DNA from: JASSUD01 sp031963445
GTDB taxonomy: Bacteria > Pseudomonadota > Gammaproteobacteria > Burkholderiales > Burkholderiaceae
Length of the DNA: 64,000 nucleotides
Direction: 5' to 3'
Assembly: GCA_031963445.1 (NCBI GenBank)
Contig: JASSUH010000001.1
Location: 2,108,001-2,172,000 of the forward strand
Below the pieces are notes generated by a model, which saw only the letters and a program-made list of their open reading frames with translations, was not told the DNA's origin and did no database searches. Of the stretch, positions 52,374 through 60,934 are shown piece after piece (within the stretch, counting starts at the first letter, position 1; every line of letters starts with the position of its first letter). A program made the position numbers and the translations under genes.

Positions 52374-53666
52374 ATGTTTTGGGAAAGAGCACTAGCAAGC
52401 TGGATAGCTCAGATACGCGAGCAATTTAATCTTCCAGCGCGGCTCATATTGTGGAATGGTCGGCAACATGATTTTGGTGACTTTGCGGCGCCACAAATTA
52501 TCCTGCAGGCGAAAAACATAACTGCCTTACCTTATTTACTTGAACCCACTCTCGATAATCTAGGGACAGCCTATGTGCAAGGAAAAATTGATGTTGAAGG
52601 TCAATTAACTGACATCATTCATTTCAGTTATGCGCTTGCGCAAAAAACCTATTCATCAAGTTATCATTTGTTAAATTGGCAGCGCTATTTTCCACATAGC
52701 CGTAAAGTCGATCAGCAAGCAATCGAATATCACTACGATGTATCCAATGAGTTTTACCAACTATGGTTGGACAAAAACATGGTGTATTCATGCGCTTATT
52801 TTGAGAATGGCACAGAAAATCTAGAAACGGCTCAACTCAAAAAAATTGACCACATTCTTACCAAAATCCAAGCGCATGCCGGCCAAACCTTGCTTGATAT
52901 CGGATGCGGCTGGGGCGCTTTAACCATCCGAGCAGCGCAAAAATTCGGCATGCGCTGCGTTGGCATTACCCTCTCACGCAAGCAATTTGAGCTTGCCCAA
53001 GAACGGGTTAAAGCAGCCAAGTTGACCCGTCAAATCGAAATACGCTTACAAGATTATCGTGACGTGATCGGGCAATTTGATCGCATCACCAGCATAGGTA
53101 TGTTTGAGCATGTAGGGCGCAAAAACTTACCGCTCTACTTTGCAAAAATACAAAAGCTTCTAAAAGACGATGGCATCGTCATGAATCACGGTATCACCTC
53201 AACTGAATTAGATGGGCAAGAAAGGTCTTTTGGAGGGAACGCATTTATCAACAAATATGTCTTTCCTCATGGTGAACTCTCCCCGCTTTATACCGTATTA
53301 GAGTCAATACAGCGTAGCGGCCTTGAGGTTTTCGATGTCGAGAATCTACGGCGTCATTATGTACGCACGTTAAATCTATGGAGCCAGAATTTTGAGCGCA
53401 ACGCGGCTACGTTGAGGCAACTTATCGATGAACAAAAGTTTCGCATTTGGCGTATTTATTTAGCAGGTTGCGCTTATGCTTTTGAACGCGACGATACTTC
53501 AATCTACCAAATTGTTTGTCGCAAAGCTGGACGAACGGCACAAGCTTTACCTTATGCTCGTCGATACATGTATGAAAATCGCTTACACAAAAGTGCAGCT
53601 AAAAAAAAACCCTCAGCCATCCTCCACAGAAGAAACTCAAACAATCTAAATTGGAAGCAGGATTAG
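52374..53666 (+). CDS. cfa: Cyclopropane-fatty-acyl-phospholipid synthase
   Basis: A 430-aa SAM enzyme that adds methylene groups to unsaturated membrane lipids. I chose ATG 52374 with GGAGGAG about six bases upstream; the open frame continues upstream without such a site. The SAM site is LLDIGCGWGALTIRAAQ; other motifs are EYHYDVSNEFYQLWLD, GMFEHVGRKN and the C-terminal RRHYVRTLNLWSQNFERN. It follows pdxH in the same direction. Confidence 0.93.
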   Translation: MFWERALASWIAQIREQFNLPARLILWNGRQHDFGDFAAPQIILQAKNITALPYLLEPTLDNLGTAYVQGKIDVEGQLTDIIHFSYALAQKTYSSSYHLLNWQRYFPHSRKVDQQAIEYHYDVSNEFYQLWLDKNMVYSCAYFENGTENLETAQLKKIDHILTKIQAHAGQTLLDIGCGWGALTIRAAQKFGMRCVGITLSRKQFELAQERVKAAKLTRQIEIRLQDYRDVIGQFDRITSIGMFEHVGRKNLPLYFAKIQKLLKDDGIVMNHGITSTELDGQERSFGGNAFINKYVFPHGELSPLYTVLESIQRSGLEVFDVENLRRHYVRTLNLWSQNFERNAATLRQLIDEQKFRIWRIYLAGCAYAFERDDTSIYQIVCRKAGRTAQALPYARRYMYENRLHKSAAKKKPSAILHRRNSNNLNWKQD

Positions 53667-53681
53667 ATTTTGCTGAATTGA

Positions 53682-53797
53682 CTAAAGGACCTCTGCATAG
53701 CCTCTGTAGCAGGGAAACCGCCGCAGACAGTGCAACTAGCAGGCAATGGGCCTAGTTGATTATCCTGCCGCGACAGAGGCTATGCAGAGATTCCTTA
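53682..53797. repeat. Family D palindromic repeat (D1)
   Basis: Arms AAAGGACCTCTGCATAGCCT and AGGCTATGCAGAGATTCCTT. The core, read on the minus strand, is TTGCCTGCTAGTTGCACTGT, then CTGCGGCGG, matching the family B core. Downstream of cfa. Confidence 0.85.
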
Positions 53798-53887
53798 AGT
53801 CTATTTATCCTTAAGTACTGCTATCTGACTATAAAAATAGCGCGTATCTGATTGATAGCTAATTTAAATAAGCTTACATAATAAGTT

Positions 53888-53980
53888 GAGGAACCTCTGC
53901 ATAACTCCACGGGCAAGGCATGCCTTCGCTGCCAGACTACTCAACCCCGGCAGCCTTTGAGGTTATGCAGAGGGTCCCTG
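53888..53980. repeat. Family D palindromic repeat (D2)
   Basis: Arms GAGGAACCTCTGCATAACTC and GAGGTTATGCAGAGGGTCCC with GGGCAAGGCATGCC inside. It lies upstream of the DUF883 gene. The remainder of 53667-54026 shows nothing else. Confidence 0.85.
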
Positions 53981-54026
53981 ATACACATCAGAGGATGTCA
54001 TGTTAAATACGAATAAGGAGAAACGG

Positions 54027-54302
54027 ATGTCGGATATTAAAAACATTTTGGCGGATGTCGAAGATCTTTTAAAACAAACAGCCAGTACCACTGGCGAGCG
54101 GGCTATCGAGCTGCGAGAAAGTGCGTTAGCGAGACTGAAACAAGCCAAAGAAAAAGCGTCAGATGCGCAAGCTGTTGTCGTCGAGAAAAGCAAAAAAGCG
54201 GCTCATGCAGCCGATGAATATGTGCATGCACATCCATGGCAAGCAGTTGGCGTGGTAGCAGGTATAGGACTCTTAATTGGCTTGTTAATCAACCGTAAAT
54301 AA
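54027..54302 (+). CDS. DUF883 (ElaB/YqjD-like) membrane protein
   Basis: A 91-aa protein from ATG 54027, with AAGGAG upstream. A long amphipathic helix or coiled coil (about 1-62, KQAKEKASDAQAVVVEKSKK) is followed by one membrane helix (about 70-88, AVGVVAGIGLLIGLLI). E. coli YqjD is an inner-membrane, ribosome-binding protein of stationary phase; the role here is inferred from family. First of three yqjD/E/K-like genes. Confidence 0.88.
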   Translation: MSDIKNILADVEDLLKQTASTTGERAIELRESALARLKQAKEKASDAQAVVVEKSKKAAHAADEYVHAHPWQAVGVVAGIGLLIGLLINRK

Positions 54303-54378
54303 GTTTATCGAATGCGCCCTACGGGGCGCCAAACGTTTTAATATTATTTTTTACTACAAACCTATTTTTTTATAAGTC

Positions 54379-54756
54379 ATGACTCATACGCAATCGCCAG
54401 ATAGTCCGTTTAAGCGCATTTTAAGGTCAATAGGTGCGCTGGTTCAGGCTCGAGTCGAGTTAATCAGCATCGAACTTACCGAAGAAAAAAACCGTCTATT
54501 CGCCGCATTTTTTGGCGGACTCATTGCATTGCTGTTCGGCATCATGGCTTTAGTTACGCTCACTGCGTTAGTCGTGTTGGTTTGCTGGGAAACTTACCGT
54601 TGGCAGGCACTAGCTGGGTTAGGCTGTTTGTATTTAATCATTGCGATAATTTGTGCACTTAGAACGTGCGCCCAATTACGAAGAGCGCCACTTCTACTTG
54701 AAACGACCCTTGCAGAATTCAAAAAAGACCGCGAGGCTTTTAAAAAAACTTCCTAA
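54379..54756 (+). CDS. YqjE-like (phage holin superfamily III) membrane protein
   Basis: A 125-aa protein with two hydrophobic segments (about 45-70 and 77-98) and charged ends, the pattern of the YqjE/holin-3 family. It belongs to the yqjD-yqjE-yqjK set. No phage lysis function is implied. Confidence 0.85.
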   Translation: MTHTQSPDSPFKRILRSIGALVQARVELISIELTEEKNRLFAAFFGGLIALLFGIMALVTLTALVVLVCWETYRWQALAGLGCLYLIIAIICALRTCAQLRRAPLLLETTLAEFKKDREAFKKTS

Positions 54757-54763
54757 ACGCATC

Positions 54764-55141
54764 ATGGAACACTCTTCTTTCTCTAGCTCCCATCTTTCAC
54801 GCCGCAAGAGACTTGCGTTACGCAAAGAATTACTGATCACACGCTCAGCACTCGAACGCGCGACATTAGTCCAAGCAAGGGGCGAACTACGCGCTAAATG
54901 TAAGCGTTTTGGCTGGCTAAAATGGCTGCTTCCACGAAAAGCTATAACTAATAAGATAGGCGGACTGATACACGACTATCCTATTTTGAGCACAGTTAGC
55001 TCAATACTATTAGTCCCCACTCAAGCCGCTTTACTACGCAAAGCCAGGCCATTTATCAAATGGAGCCTACTTGGCTTTACTGCGTGGCAAAGTGCTCGTC
55101 TTCTCTTAGCGAGATTAGGGATTTCCCAACGCTCCAAATAA
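54764..55141 (+). CDS. YqjK-like protein
   Basis: A 125-aa basic protein from ATG 54764 (MEHSSFSSSHLSRRKRLALR), seven bases after the YqjE-like stop. N-terminal helices carry RKELLITRSALERATLVQAR; the C-terminus has weak hydrophobic stretches. Position and pattern match YqjK; function unknown. Confidence 0.72.
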   Translation: MEHSSFSSSHLSRRKRLALRKELLITRSALERATLVQARGELRAKCKRFGWLKWLLPRKAITNKIGGLIHDYPILSTVSSILLVPTQAALLRKARPFIKWSLLGFTAWQSARLLLARLGISQRSK

Positions 55142-55212
55142 GCAGCTTTAAGGCGAAATTGACTTTAAAACTGCTTTACCTAATCGAGACAAGAAATTAG
55201 CAGTGATTCGCA

Positions 55213-55475
55213 TCGCAGCTACGCATTCGCCGTCCTTTAATCTCCATTGAATAACTGTCGTCACATCTGGCACCGATTCGTAACCTAAGTCGATGCCCGA
55301 AAATCACGCAGCGCTTGACTGTCATACAAGGCATCTTCGAGTGCTTCATGTGCTAGCACCTACCATTGTTAGACAGAATACAGCCAAAGCATACGTTCTG
55401 GCCCAATCGGAGGACGGCCCCGCTGGCCTTTAGGATAAAACGGTGCGATCGCTGCAAGCAGCGCTCTCAGCTCGA
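55213..55475 (-). pseudogene. IS5-family transposase remnant
   Basis: Minus-strand fragments read LRALLAAIAPFYPKGQRGRP, PIGPERMLWLYSV, EDALYDSQALRDF and IDLGYESVPDVTTV, the N-terminal half of an IS5-type transposase. Stops and at least one frameshift interrupt it, and the catalytic C-terminus is missing. It joins a second IS remnant at 55475. Confidence 0.75.
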
Positions 55476-55477
55476 CA

Positions 55478-55534
55478 ATTTAACCGCTTACCTCCTAAAT
55501 CAATTCGCTCTAACTCTTCTTCTGCCCAGCTCAT
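55478..55534 (-). pseudogene. IS4/Tn5-type transposase N-terminal fragment
   Basis: Starting at ATG 55534, MSWAEEELERIDLGGKRLN matches the conserved N-terminal DNA-binding segment of Tn5-like IS4 transposases. It breaks off where the IS5 fragment begins, so two elements have recombined or one entered the other before decay. Confidence 0.65.
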
Positions 55535-55684
55535 CTCGTTTTTTAAACAAAAAAACGCTACCTTAACAAACTTATTTCTCATTCTCAGACTTGTGTGTAA
55601 TGGGGTGCATTTACCCTTGCGGTATACCCACGATTCAGCTCTTGTCATGAACTGAAGCTAAAAATAATTCGTTTTTTAGAAAAT

Positions 55685-55719
55685 TTATTCGTAAAAACTA
55701 AGTATCTTTTTGCGAATAA
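55685..55719. promoter_or_regulatory. TTATTCG inverted repeat before the orphan gene
   Basis: TTATTCG and CGAATAA flank 21 bases in an AT-rich stretch, followed by a possible -10 TATAAT at 55720-55725, 50 bp upstream of the AT-rich gene's start. It could be an operator. Confidence 0.35.
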
Positions 55720-55769
55720 TATAATTTAATAGTTATATTAATTAAGTTTTTTAGTTTGGGGGATTTGCT

Positions 55770-56816
55770 ATGCCTAAGGTGAAAAGCGGTTCAGATTTTT
55801 ATGGCAGAAATGATTCATTAGAATCTAATAAAATTCCATATCGAAGAAATTTTCAAAAATTAAATGAAATTGACAATTCTTCTGACTTAATTGCAAATAA
55901 TGGAAGTAAATTATTTGAAAATAGGTCGCATGTGTTAAATGGCCTAGCTGAATTACCTCTACACTCTGGTCATGATATGTATGAAGACAAACTTAATACA
56001 TTAGCCTATGTAAGCGGATTACATTCACCTCTTCCAAATAAGGAAATAGCGAATGAATTTTCAAATTCCAATATGACACTAGATGAAGAAATAAATACAT
56101 TCTATGATTCAGTGAAAAGTAGCGGCGTTTCCATGAAGAAAATAGGTGGAAGATATAGTAAGCCTTTTAAAAAACTTCTTGTTGAAAGAATGCGATCAAA
56201 AGAAATTGGATCAAAAAAAACATCTAGTAAATTTAATATGGAAATAGCCAGAAGATTTAATATAAATAAAACAACCTTAGATGATTGGAAATATTCGAAT
56301 ATCGAAAATACTGCTACTACTGTTGCTTTAGGAAGATTGATAAATAGGTTGCTTGACAACTATGACCGCAAAGAATTTTTATATAGAGGTGCCGAAAAAA
56401 ATACCCCGAACCTAAAAGAAATGGGAGAGTTTATTGGCCGCAATAGAAAATATTTTATTAACATGGGCAATCCTCGGAAAGTTTCTAGTATTTTAAATAT
56501 TAGAAGAAAATATTATGAGGAAATTTTACAATTAACTCGCCCTGTAGAAGATTTTAATGAAGATGAGAGAATTAAATATGAATTCATAAATAAATTATTT
56601 GAAGAGTTTTGCAATGATGGGCACCCAAATAAAATGGGAATGCCTGCTACCGAAGAAAAAATGGCACAAAATTTTATTTCTAATAAAAAAGAAAAGCTTT
56701 GGCCTCTTAATAATCATTATCTGATAGCTCATTTCTGCAAAGTATCTCCTGGCCTGGTAAATTATCATTTGAATGATGGCAATGGAAAGAAAAAGGTAGC
56801 AAACAATACTAAATAA
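55770..56816 (+). CDS. AT-rich orphan protein with HTH-like segments
   Basis: A 348-aa protein with GGGGGA before its ATG. It is far more AT-rich than its neighbours and dominated by Asn, Lys, Ile and Glu codons ending in A or T, a sign of foreign origin. There is no signal peptide or membrane segment. Three places resemble helix-turn-helix units: ARRFNINKTTLDDWKYSN (about 167-184), LKEMGEFIGRNRKYFINMG (about 213-231) and HFCKVSPGLVNYHLNDG (about 323-339). The N-terminal 100 residues are polar. It lies beside decayed IS sequence. I do not recognise a family; a DNA-binding role is a guess. Confidence 0.6.
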   Translation: MPKVKSGSDFYGRNDSLESNKIPYRRNFQKLNEIDNSSDLIANNGSKLFENRSHVLNGLAELPLHSGHDMYEDKLNTLAYVSGLHSPLPNKEIANEFSNSNMTLDEEINTFYDSVKSSGVSMKKIGGRYSKPFKKLLVERMRSKEIGSKKTSSKFNMEIARRFNINKTTLDDWKYSNIENTATTVALGRLINRLLDNYDRKEFLYRGAEKNTPNLKEMGEFIGRNRKYFINMGNPRKVSSILNIRRKYYEEILQLTRPVEDFNEDERIKYEFINKLFEEFCNDGHPNKMGMPATEEKMAQNFISNKKEKLWPLNNHYLIAHFCKVSPGLVNYHLNDGNGKKKVANNTK

Positions 56817-57001
56817 CCACTGGCTAAAGTCGGTGAGTTTGAATAATGGACTAAAAATCCAGATGCGCGTCGGTTTAACGATGCGCCTTAATCTATCTCC
56901 ATTTGAAAACTGTTATTTACGTTTGGAAAACGCTGAAATTATCTGTTGGGTATTGAATTACTGCCTTATTCTTGCAGTAACTCAATGCACAACACTAACA
57001 A

Positions 57002-57454
57002 TTACTTACTACGCCCCTGCCAACAAGCTGCGATTAATTCACTAGTTAACTGAGCATTACTCTGATTTGAACGTCGTCCAAGCCCATCTAATTCGTAGCC
57101 ACCACAAACATCAGCTTTCATTGGGCCATCTTCAGTGGGACGAGCGACGATTTTATAACCGCCATTATTGGCTTCTTCTTGCTGTATTTCTAATTGATAA
57201 ACAGATCTGCCTGCAGCAGGTGAGCGAGATAAATCAATAGGTAGGCTTAGTGGATTACTGTCTGCGATAACGCCGCGTTCGTTAAGAGCTTGTTCGACAA
57301 ATTGCGCCGCTTGGTAAATCGCAGCGATAGCAGCCAAACGATAACCTCGCTCGATATAAGTGTGATAGCTAGGCAATAAATAAGTACTTAATACCGAAAG
57401 CATCGCTAATACCAAAATGATTTCTAGCAAACTCAAGCCATGCTCTCTGTCCAC
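57002..57454 (-). CDS. pilE: Type IV pilin-like protein PilE
   Basis: A 150-aa prepilin, start GTG 57454 with AGGAGGT upstream. The short leader ends at G6 before LSLLEIILVLAML, the prepilin peptidase site and E5 of the mature helix. The C-terminal cysteine pair (DVCGGYELDG and AACWQGRSK) forms the D-loop. It probably acts as a minor pilin in the cluster to its right, from which repeat A9 divides it. Confidence 0.85.
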   Translation of the reverse strand: MDREHGLSLLEIILVLAMLSVLSTYLLPSYHTYIERGYRLAAIAAIYQAAQFVEQALNERGVIADSNPLSLPIDLSRSPAAGRSVYQLEIQQEEANNGGYKIVARPTEDGPMKADVCGGYELDGLGRRSNQSNAQLTSELIAACWQGRSK

Positions 57455-57507
57455 CCCTACCTCCTATGTCCTCTGCCTCCTTTTAGGCATTGATGAAATG
57501 ATTTCTA

Positions 57508-57672
57508 AGAGCCTGTTCATAATCTCCAGAAATCACCCTTAAGGCCGTCATGTTGGGGTTCCTTCGTCACCCCAACCTATAATTTTTTGGCCTTTTCATA
57601 GGTTGGGGTGACTCATTTAATTAAATACGGAACCCCAACACAATCCTCTTTTAAAGATCATGAACAGGCTCT
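57508..57672. repeat. Family A palindromic repeat (A9), complete
   Basis: A 165-bp element from AGAGCCTGTTCATAATCTCC to AGATCATGAACAGGCTCT. One core arm has the CATTTAATTAAATACGG module. It lies between pilE and pilX; pilY1 is often found near this place in other species. Confidence 0.92.
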
Positions 57673-57720
57673 AAGCTATTGAGTAAAGCTACTAAAAAGT
57701 TATGGGCTAAGATAATCAGC

Positions 57721-58260
57721 TCAAGGCCTTCCTACGACTAAGCGCCAGGTATGACGCCAATTTGCATGTTCTAACAAAGTAATTGACTGCACCCATGCTT
57801 GAGCATTCAACGTAGCGCCAAAGCCGCGCACTGTCAGCAAATACGCAGAGGTATCAGGCTGCGCGAGCGATGCCCACTGCTCTACCAAACATTGCGGCGC
57901 TCGTATCGTATACGGCCATGTAACAGCCAAGTCAAACGCGGTGGGCCGGTTGCCTTCAAAAGCATCAGCATTACGCCAGTAAGCCGGCTCGCCTTGATCT
58001 ACCCAAACGTGAGTGCGCACCTTCCCTTGCTCTAGTAATCGAGTACATAAGATCCACCCAGCATCCGCCGCATGCACCGCTTGTACTCGATTACGCATAT
58101 TTTCTAGTGCACGCAAATCTAGCACCAATCTGCCTACGGTCGCAGTAGCTAACAGTTGGAGTAGACCAATCAAAAACAACACGCTTACCAACGCTATACC
58201 GGCTTGCTTAGTACATGGAATGCATGCCAGCACCTGATGGGATAGAGGTATTTGCCTCAT
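57721..58260 (-). CDS. pilX: PilX-like minor pilin
   Basis: A 179-aa protein with a leader ending QAG before IALVSVLFLIGLLQLLATA, as in PilX N-terminal domains (the glutamate at position 5 is missing, as is usual for PilX). The C-terminal domain has two cysteines. Third in fimT-pilV-pilW-pilX order. Confidence 0.82.
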   Translation of the reverse strand: MRQIPLSHQVLACIPCTKQAGIALVSVLFLIGLLQLLATATVGRLVLDLRALENMRNRVQAVHAADAGWILCTRLLEQGKVRTHVWVDQGEPAYWRNADAFEGNRPTAFDLAVTWPYTIRAPQCLVEQWASLAQPDTSAYLLTVRGFGATLNAQAWVQSITLLEHANWRHTWRLVVGRP

Positions 58261-58396
58261 GTTTTAAATACTTCCTTTTGATGAACTCCTAAAAATCTAG
58301 AATTCTTTTCATCAATATCTGCTAGCTCGCCAACTGAAATGGATCGCATTTAAGTACTACTTCTCGTTGCTAAAAAAATTTTTGAAAACGTTCTAA

Positions 58397-58593
58397 AAAT
58401 CTGTTCACGATCTTTCTAAAAAGGCCTATACCAGGTTTTTCAAAAGGCCTAATTAGAGGCTATTGATTCGCATGTTGGGGTTCCTTCGTCACCCCAACCT
58501 ACGAAAAATGCCAAAGAATTGTAGGTTGGGGTGACGAAGGAACCCCAACATCATAGTTTCGGGCCTGGTTTTTAGAGATCGTGAACAGTTTCT
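58397..58593. repeat. Family A palindromic repeat (A10), expanded
   Basis: A 197-bp variant with extra GGCCT-rich arms outside the usual core; both core copies with CCTTCGTCACCCC are present. The right terminus encodes the last residues of PilW. It occupies most of the 311-bp gap 58261-58571. Confidence 0.88.
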
Positions 58594-59447
58594 GAGAAAC
58601 TGTCCGAAGACTGAGTATTTAATCTCGTATTTAATTTATTCCGCAACGCAACCCAAGTAGTTAGCGCTTGACGAGATAGACCATCAGCAGAAGTAACACG
58701 CTTACCCTCACAATCGACATAAGTTGAATAAGCAGTACTACGCTGGCCGCGCATCACAACACATAGCTGCACCATCGTGACTTGATTCCATTGGTTTGGC
58801 GCGATAGCGGCAGCATCCACCCTATTTAATGTGCTCCCCAGCCTATATCGTAGATACAAACGCTCAACCCCTGCTACCAAAGGCTGGCTGTTATTTCGTT
58901 GGCCGTTTCCCTCGCAATAAAGTGCTGGCTGGCCACTCGAAGGACTAACTCGTGCAAAAAAGCGATTGACTACTTGCGCCTGATTTTCAGCGCGTTCAGA
59001 TATCTTGATCTCTTGTCCTAGGCAATCAGTTGGGTTGCCTCTGGTACTCCTCCAACTCGAGGCAGTATCGGCTTGGTAACGTACTTCAATACCATCTGAG
59101 CGCTCTCCTTTCTGCGTTTTGCAGATGCTCCCTTGTGCTGGACGGCTAGCAGTACAACCAAATAATCCCAAAGAATTCGTATCTTCATGCTGAATTTCTA
59201 GCGGTGAGGAAAACCCTGCAATACGTAAATGGGTAGCGATTAAGTGCAGCGCTGCCCATCCATCTTCAGCGAGTTGACTACGTTCAGCAATTTGCTCAAA
59301 AGCCGCATGCTGAGCACGATACAACGACACTCCCGCAAGCGTCACAGCAAGCCCCAACGGAAAGGTAATGAGCAATTCCAGCAACGTATGCCCATGTAAA
59401 TGATGCATCTGGTTAGCACGTTGCCCTCTCATTTGCATCTCGCCCAT
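58572..59447 (-). CDS. pilW: PilW-like minor pilin, C-terminus from repeat
   Basis: A pilus assembly protein with prepilin site LHG before HTLLELLITFPLGLAVT. The start is uncertain: ATG 59447, 59438 or 59432 all give a short leader; the open frame reaches 59597 inside pilV. About 291 aa from the first. The C-terminus ends SETVHDL, and those codons and the TAA are the terminus of repeat A10, so the original end is altered. It helps prime pilus assembly with PilV, PilX and FimT. Confidence 0.8.
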   Translation of the reverse strand: MGEMQMRGQRANQMHHLHGHTLLELLITFPLGLAVTLAGVSLYRAQHAAFEQIAERSQLAEDGWAALHLIATHLRIAGFSSPLEIQHEDTNSLGLFGCTASRPAQGSICKTQKGERSDGIEVRYQADTASSWRSTRGNPTDCLGQEIKISERAENQAQVVNRFFARVSPSSGQPALYCEGNGQRNNSQPLVAGVERLYLRYRLGSTLNRVDAAAIAPNQWNQVTMVQLCVVMRGQRSTAYSTYVDCEGKRVTSADGLSRQALTTWVALRNKLNTRLNTQSSDSFSETVHDL

Positions 59448-59536
59448 TCTTTGCTTAGATCGCTTGTTCCGTTTTTTAAATACAGAACTGATACCGCTAG
59501 GCCAATACCCTTTCTTTATTTGATGCGCCAACCCAT

Positions 59537-59965
59537 TTACTGCGCGACAGCAATCGAAACGCATTGGGTCTGTCCGGAAGCGTTTGAGGTTGGGCAATTT
59601 GTCGCCGTTGATTTATCGTTTGGCTCCCGCTTCGCTTCTTGCCAATGCAAAGTGATCAGCTGTACATTTTCTCCTTGATTAACAATCTGTATCCCCGCAT
59701 CAGGTAGCAGCGTAGTGGCCCGCTCTTGCCATTCAGATTGCACACGGTCTACTGGATATCCTGCACGCAATGCTTCAGCAGCCGCATCGACCAACTGCAC
59801 GGCCTGGGCATAGCGTAAGCTCGCTTGCTGGATGCGTAACGCAGCTAACTGCAAGCCGACTAGACTAAGTGCTGCAATGCCAATCAGCCCAAGCGCCAGC
59901 ATCACTTCAAGCAGCGAATCTCCGTTTTGGTAACGCCATTTGAAATACAACGCAGCATGCTTCAT
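59537..59965 (-). CDS. pilV: PilV-like minor pilin
   Basis: A 142-aa prepilin with a leader ending NG before DSLLEVMLALGLIGIAALSL (E5 present). The C-terminal part is short. It follows fimT by nine bases and precedes pilW; together they form the tip-initiating complex of type IV pili. Confidence 0.84.
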   Translation of the reverse strand: MKHAALYFKWRYQNGDSLLEVMLALGLIGIAALSLVGLQLAALRIQQASLRYAQAVQLVDAAAEALRAGYPVDRVQSEWQERATTLLPDAGIQIVNQGENVQLITLHWQEAKREPNDKSTATNCPTSNASGQTQCVSIAVAQ

Positions 59966-59974
59966 TAGATTGCC

Positions 59975-60577
59975 TTATTGGTTATTTGGACAAGGCCCGT
60001 TAACCAACCACGCTCGCCCACCTGCCGAGATCGTCAGACAAAGTTGCAAGCGCTCGTCCCAATTACTCTCTGGACTCAAACGCGATTTCAATTCAAATCG
60101 ACGAAAACCGCCCAGTATTTGCCCAGCTGGTGGCGTAAACCGCAGAGGAGTAGAAATTTTTGAAAAGAGCGTTACGCCTTCTAACGGCGCTTGCACACGT
60201 AAAGTTTGTTGCATGCGCTCGCCCTCATATGAAGTGCTATCAGCCAATACTGCATAGCCACAGCCCCAATCATCTGCAAGCGTGCCGCGCGCATTAGCGC
60301 GACAGACTTGGGCACTTTTTCTACACGCTGTACCATTTTCATCAGCTCTACAAACTGTCACTGGCCCCCCCCTTTTAATTGCTTCACTGCGTGCATAGGA
60401 GAGCGTTGCTAGCAAATTTTGCGCATACGTCTGCAGCCGATCTCGTGCTCGCCAATAGCTGAACGCAGGAAATGTCGTGACAGCAAGACCTGCCAATATG
60501 GCTAACACGATCACCAGTTCCGCCAGCACAAATCCAAATGATCTAACTAACGAACCCCTGCCCATCCTCAAAGGCAT
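59975..60577 (-). CDS. fimT: FimT/GspH-type pseudopilin
   Basis: A 200-aa prepilin with site SFG before FVLAELVIVLAILAGLAV and the GspH/FimT C-terminal domain (about 60-195; four cysteines). The likely start ATG 60577 and its GGAG ribosome binding site lie within a half copy of a family C repeat; ATG 60565 is possible but has poor spacing. First gene of the minor pilin cluster. In some bacteria FimT binds DNA during natural transformation. Confidence 0.82.
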   Translation of the reverse strand: MPLRMGRGSLVRSFGFVLAELVIVLAILAGLAVTTFPAFSYWRARDRLQTYAQNLLATLSYARSEAIKRGGPVTVCRADENGTACRKSAQVCRANARGTLADDWGCGYAVLADSTSYEGERMQQTLRVQAPLEGVTLFSKISTPLRFTPPAGQILGGFRRFELKSRLSPESNWDERLQLCLTISAGGRAWLVNGPCPNNQ

Positions 60578-60609
60578 GCCTTGCTCCAGATTTTATTCAG
60601 TGCTTCTTT
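60571..60609. repeat. Family C repeat, half copy (C3)
   Basis: AAGGCATGCCTTGCTCCAGA followed by TTTTATTCAGTGCTTCTTT matches the right half of C2. It supplies the GGAG and ATG of fimT on the minus strand and touches repeat A11. Confidence 0.75.
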
Positions 60610-60761
60610 AGAGCCTGTTCACGGTCTTCAAAAGTGGGTTGTGTTGGGGTTCCTTCGTCACCCCAACCTATAATTTTTTGGCATTTTCATAGGTTGGGGT
60701 GACGAAGGAATCCCAACATGACGGCCTTAAGGATGATTTCTGGAGATCATGAACGGCTTCT
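60610..60761. repeat. Family A palindromic repeat (A11)
   Basis: AGAGCCTGTTCACGGTCTTC through both core copies to GATCATGAACGGCTTCTT. It lies upstream of the fimT operon. The following 60762-60934 shows nothing recognisable. Confidence 0.9.
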
Positions 60762-60934
60762 TAGCAGTTAGCTTTACTTTAGGAAATAGCGCAGGCCAGC
60801 ACAATTAGCCAAACGGCTAACGATAAGAATCGATGGCAAAAGCAATAGAGGAAGAAGGATAGGAAAGTAAGCCGAAACAATAATTACGGAATACTTAAAT
60901 CATGCGTGAGCATGGAGGGCTATTTGGCTTTTGA

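Noticed and set aside
56833..57045. A 70-codon frame after the AT-rich orphan gene
   Set aside because: It has an unconvincing start, runs into the pilE 3' end and has no recognisable motif.
10503..60761. Repeated ACCCCAACCTA/TAGGTTGGGGT units as a possible CRISPR array
   Set aside because: Copies are dispersed singly between genes, are palindromic with variable bodies, and have no regular spacer structure or cas genes.
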